In this document: positions 63,149 through 64,000 of the stretch, piece after piece
Position numbering within the stretch: the stretch's first letter is position 1
How the letters are laid out: the number at the start of each line of letters is the position of its first letter
NCBI RefSeq assembly: GCF_937616625.2
Contig: NC_065570.1
Location: forward strand, 19,306,046 to 19,370,045
From: Mercurialis annua
Lineage: Eukaryota > Streptophyta > Magnoliopsida > Malpighiales > Euphorbiaceae
DNA: 64,000 nt
Direction: 5' to 3'
Program-made: the position numbers and the translations under genes
The notes under the pieces: model-generated
The model's input: the letters and a program-made list of their open reading frames with translations, nothing else
Databases searched by the model: none
What the model was told of the DNA's origin: nothing

Positions 63149-64000
63149 AATTTTCTTAAAAGGTGAAACACTTGGATTTGTTTCGTAACGTTTGTAAACG
63201 TTTGGCTTAAATTTCTAAAAAGATGAAACGGTTGGTTTTGTATCGTAACATTTGTAAAGGTTTGGCTTAAATCGCTAAAAATGTGAAACGTTTGGATTTG
63301 TTTTGCAACGTTTTAAACGTTTGTTTTTTTTTGTAACGTTTATAAACGTTTGGCTTAAATCGCTAAAAAGGGAAAACGTTTGAATTTTTTTCGTAACGTT
63401 TGTAAACGTTTGGCTTAAATTGCTAAAAAGGCGAAATGTTTGGATTTGTTTCGTAACGTTTGTAATCGTTTTGCTGAAATCGCTAAAATGGTGTAATGTT
63501 TGGATTTTTTTCGTAACGTTTGTAAACGTTTGGCTTAAATCGCTAAAAAGGTTAAACGTTTGGATTTAATTCATAACCTTTGTAAACGTTTGGCTTAAAT
63601 TGCTAAAAAGGTTAAAAGTTTGGATTTGTTTCGAAACATTTGTAAGCGTTTGGCTCAAATCGCTAAAAAGGTGAAACGTTTGGATTTGTCTCTTAATGTT
63701 TGTAAACCTTTGGCTTCAATCGCTAAAAAGGGGGATTGTTTGGATTTGTTTCGTAATGTTTGTAAATGTTAGGCATAAATCACAAAAACGGTGAAACGTT
63801 TGGATTTGTTTCGTAACGTTTTAAACATTTGGCTTAAACCGGTAAAATGGGGAAACGTTTGTATTTGTTTCGTAACTTTTGTAAACGTTTGCTTTAAATC
63901 GTTAAAAAGGTTAAAAGTTTGGATTTGTTTCCAAACGTTTGTAAGCGTTTGGCTCAAATCGCTAAAAAGGTGAAACGTTTGGATTTGTCTCTTAATGTTT
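63149..64000 (+). repeat. HOR-2 partial unit at window edge
   Basis: Starts as the other units, with the poly-T monomer near 63.32 kb. GTTAAAAGTTTGGATTTG at 63611 reappears at 63910, followed each time by the same GTCTCTTAATGTTT-type monomer, so a tandem duplication of about 299 bp is under way as the window ends. Confidence 0.75.

Larger units (their letters stand above)
16563..64000 (+). repeat. 60-bp satellite array, right regular segment
   Basis: About 790 head-to-tail monomers of the same 60-bp satellite as at 1-6743, same orientation, running off the right edge. Period is tightly kept over long stretches (for example 17461-18000 and 34441-35220), broken by variants whose lengths often differ by 10, 20, 30 or 60 bp. 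No inverted block, foreign insertion or gene was seen in these 47 kb. From about 21 kb the monomer variants recur in fixed order, forming higher-order units listed separately. Confidence 0.97.

Noticed and set aside
16563..64000. CRISPR-like array, because of regular short repeats
   Set aside because: Repeats are contiguous with no unique spacers, there are no cas genes, and the embedded element is a plant retrotransposon.
1..64000. Telomeric repeats, rRNA spacer repeats or tRNA genes
   Set aside because: No TTTAGGG-type runs, no rRNA sequence and no tRNA cloverleaf were noticed. The tRNA-like match at 13737-13748 is only the 12-base primer-binding site.
16563..64000. Inverted satellite blocks or a second transposon hidden in the array
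   Set aside because: All monomers read in the same direction, and every irregular stretch I inspected could be explained by monomer-internal indels, so I found no support for either.

Overview
The window is nuclear repeat DNA, most likely from a dicot plant, with no protein-coding gene I can support. About 54 kb is one tandem satellite with a 60-bp monomer (about 35% GC, roughly 900 copies, all in one orientation). The rest is a single 9,819-bp LTR retrotransposon inserted into the array. The plant assignment rests on the retrotransposon: a primer-binding site complementary to the plant initiator tRNA-Met, TG...CA LTRs of about 2.8 kb, and a Ty3/Gypsy chromovirus-type end (pol tail, polypurine tract, then TGTAATACCC). 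No species can be named from the sequence alone.

Layout. 1-6743: satellite with irregular monomer lengths and much local rearrangement. 6744-16562: the LTR element, lying on the minus strand, flanked by a 5-bp target duplication GTAAA. Its LTRs are both 2,810 bp and differ at only about a dozen positions. Its 4.2-kb interior has no recognisable gag or pol, so it looks like a recent insertion of a non-autonomous (LARD-like) element. 16563-64000: a much more regular satellite array, organised from about 21 kb onward into long higher-order repeats (HORs) of about 2.5-3.3 kb. A diagnostic variant monomer (TTAATTTTCTAA) recurs 16 times and lets the units be counted: about 3.1 kb per unit in 32-41.5 kb, one composite 5.79-kb unit before that, and 2.5-3.3-kb units plus truncated ones from 42.6 kb to the end.

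The monomer itself has substructure. Four of its six decamers begin with GTTT, its two 30-bp halves still match at about half their positions, and it carries a 16-bp dyad, AACGTTTGTAAACGTT. Many internal length variants change by exactly 10, 20, 30 or 60 bp. The CpG sites are the most frequently mutated positions, which suggests a methylated array. Because 60 is divisible by three, the array produces many long but meaningless 20-residue-repeat reading frames, mostly on the minus strand; these are not annotated as genes.

Nothing here works as an operon or pathway. The biology on view is satellite evolution (slippage, unequal exchange, segmental duplication) and retrotransposon insertion into it, in what could be centromeric or pericentromeric heterochromatin. 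That location is inference.
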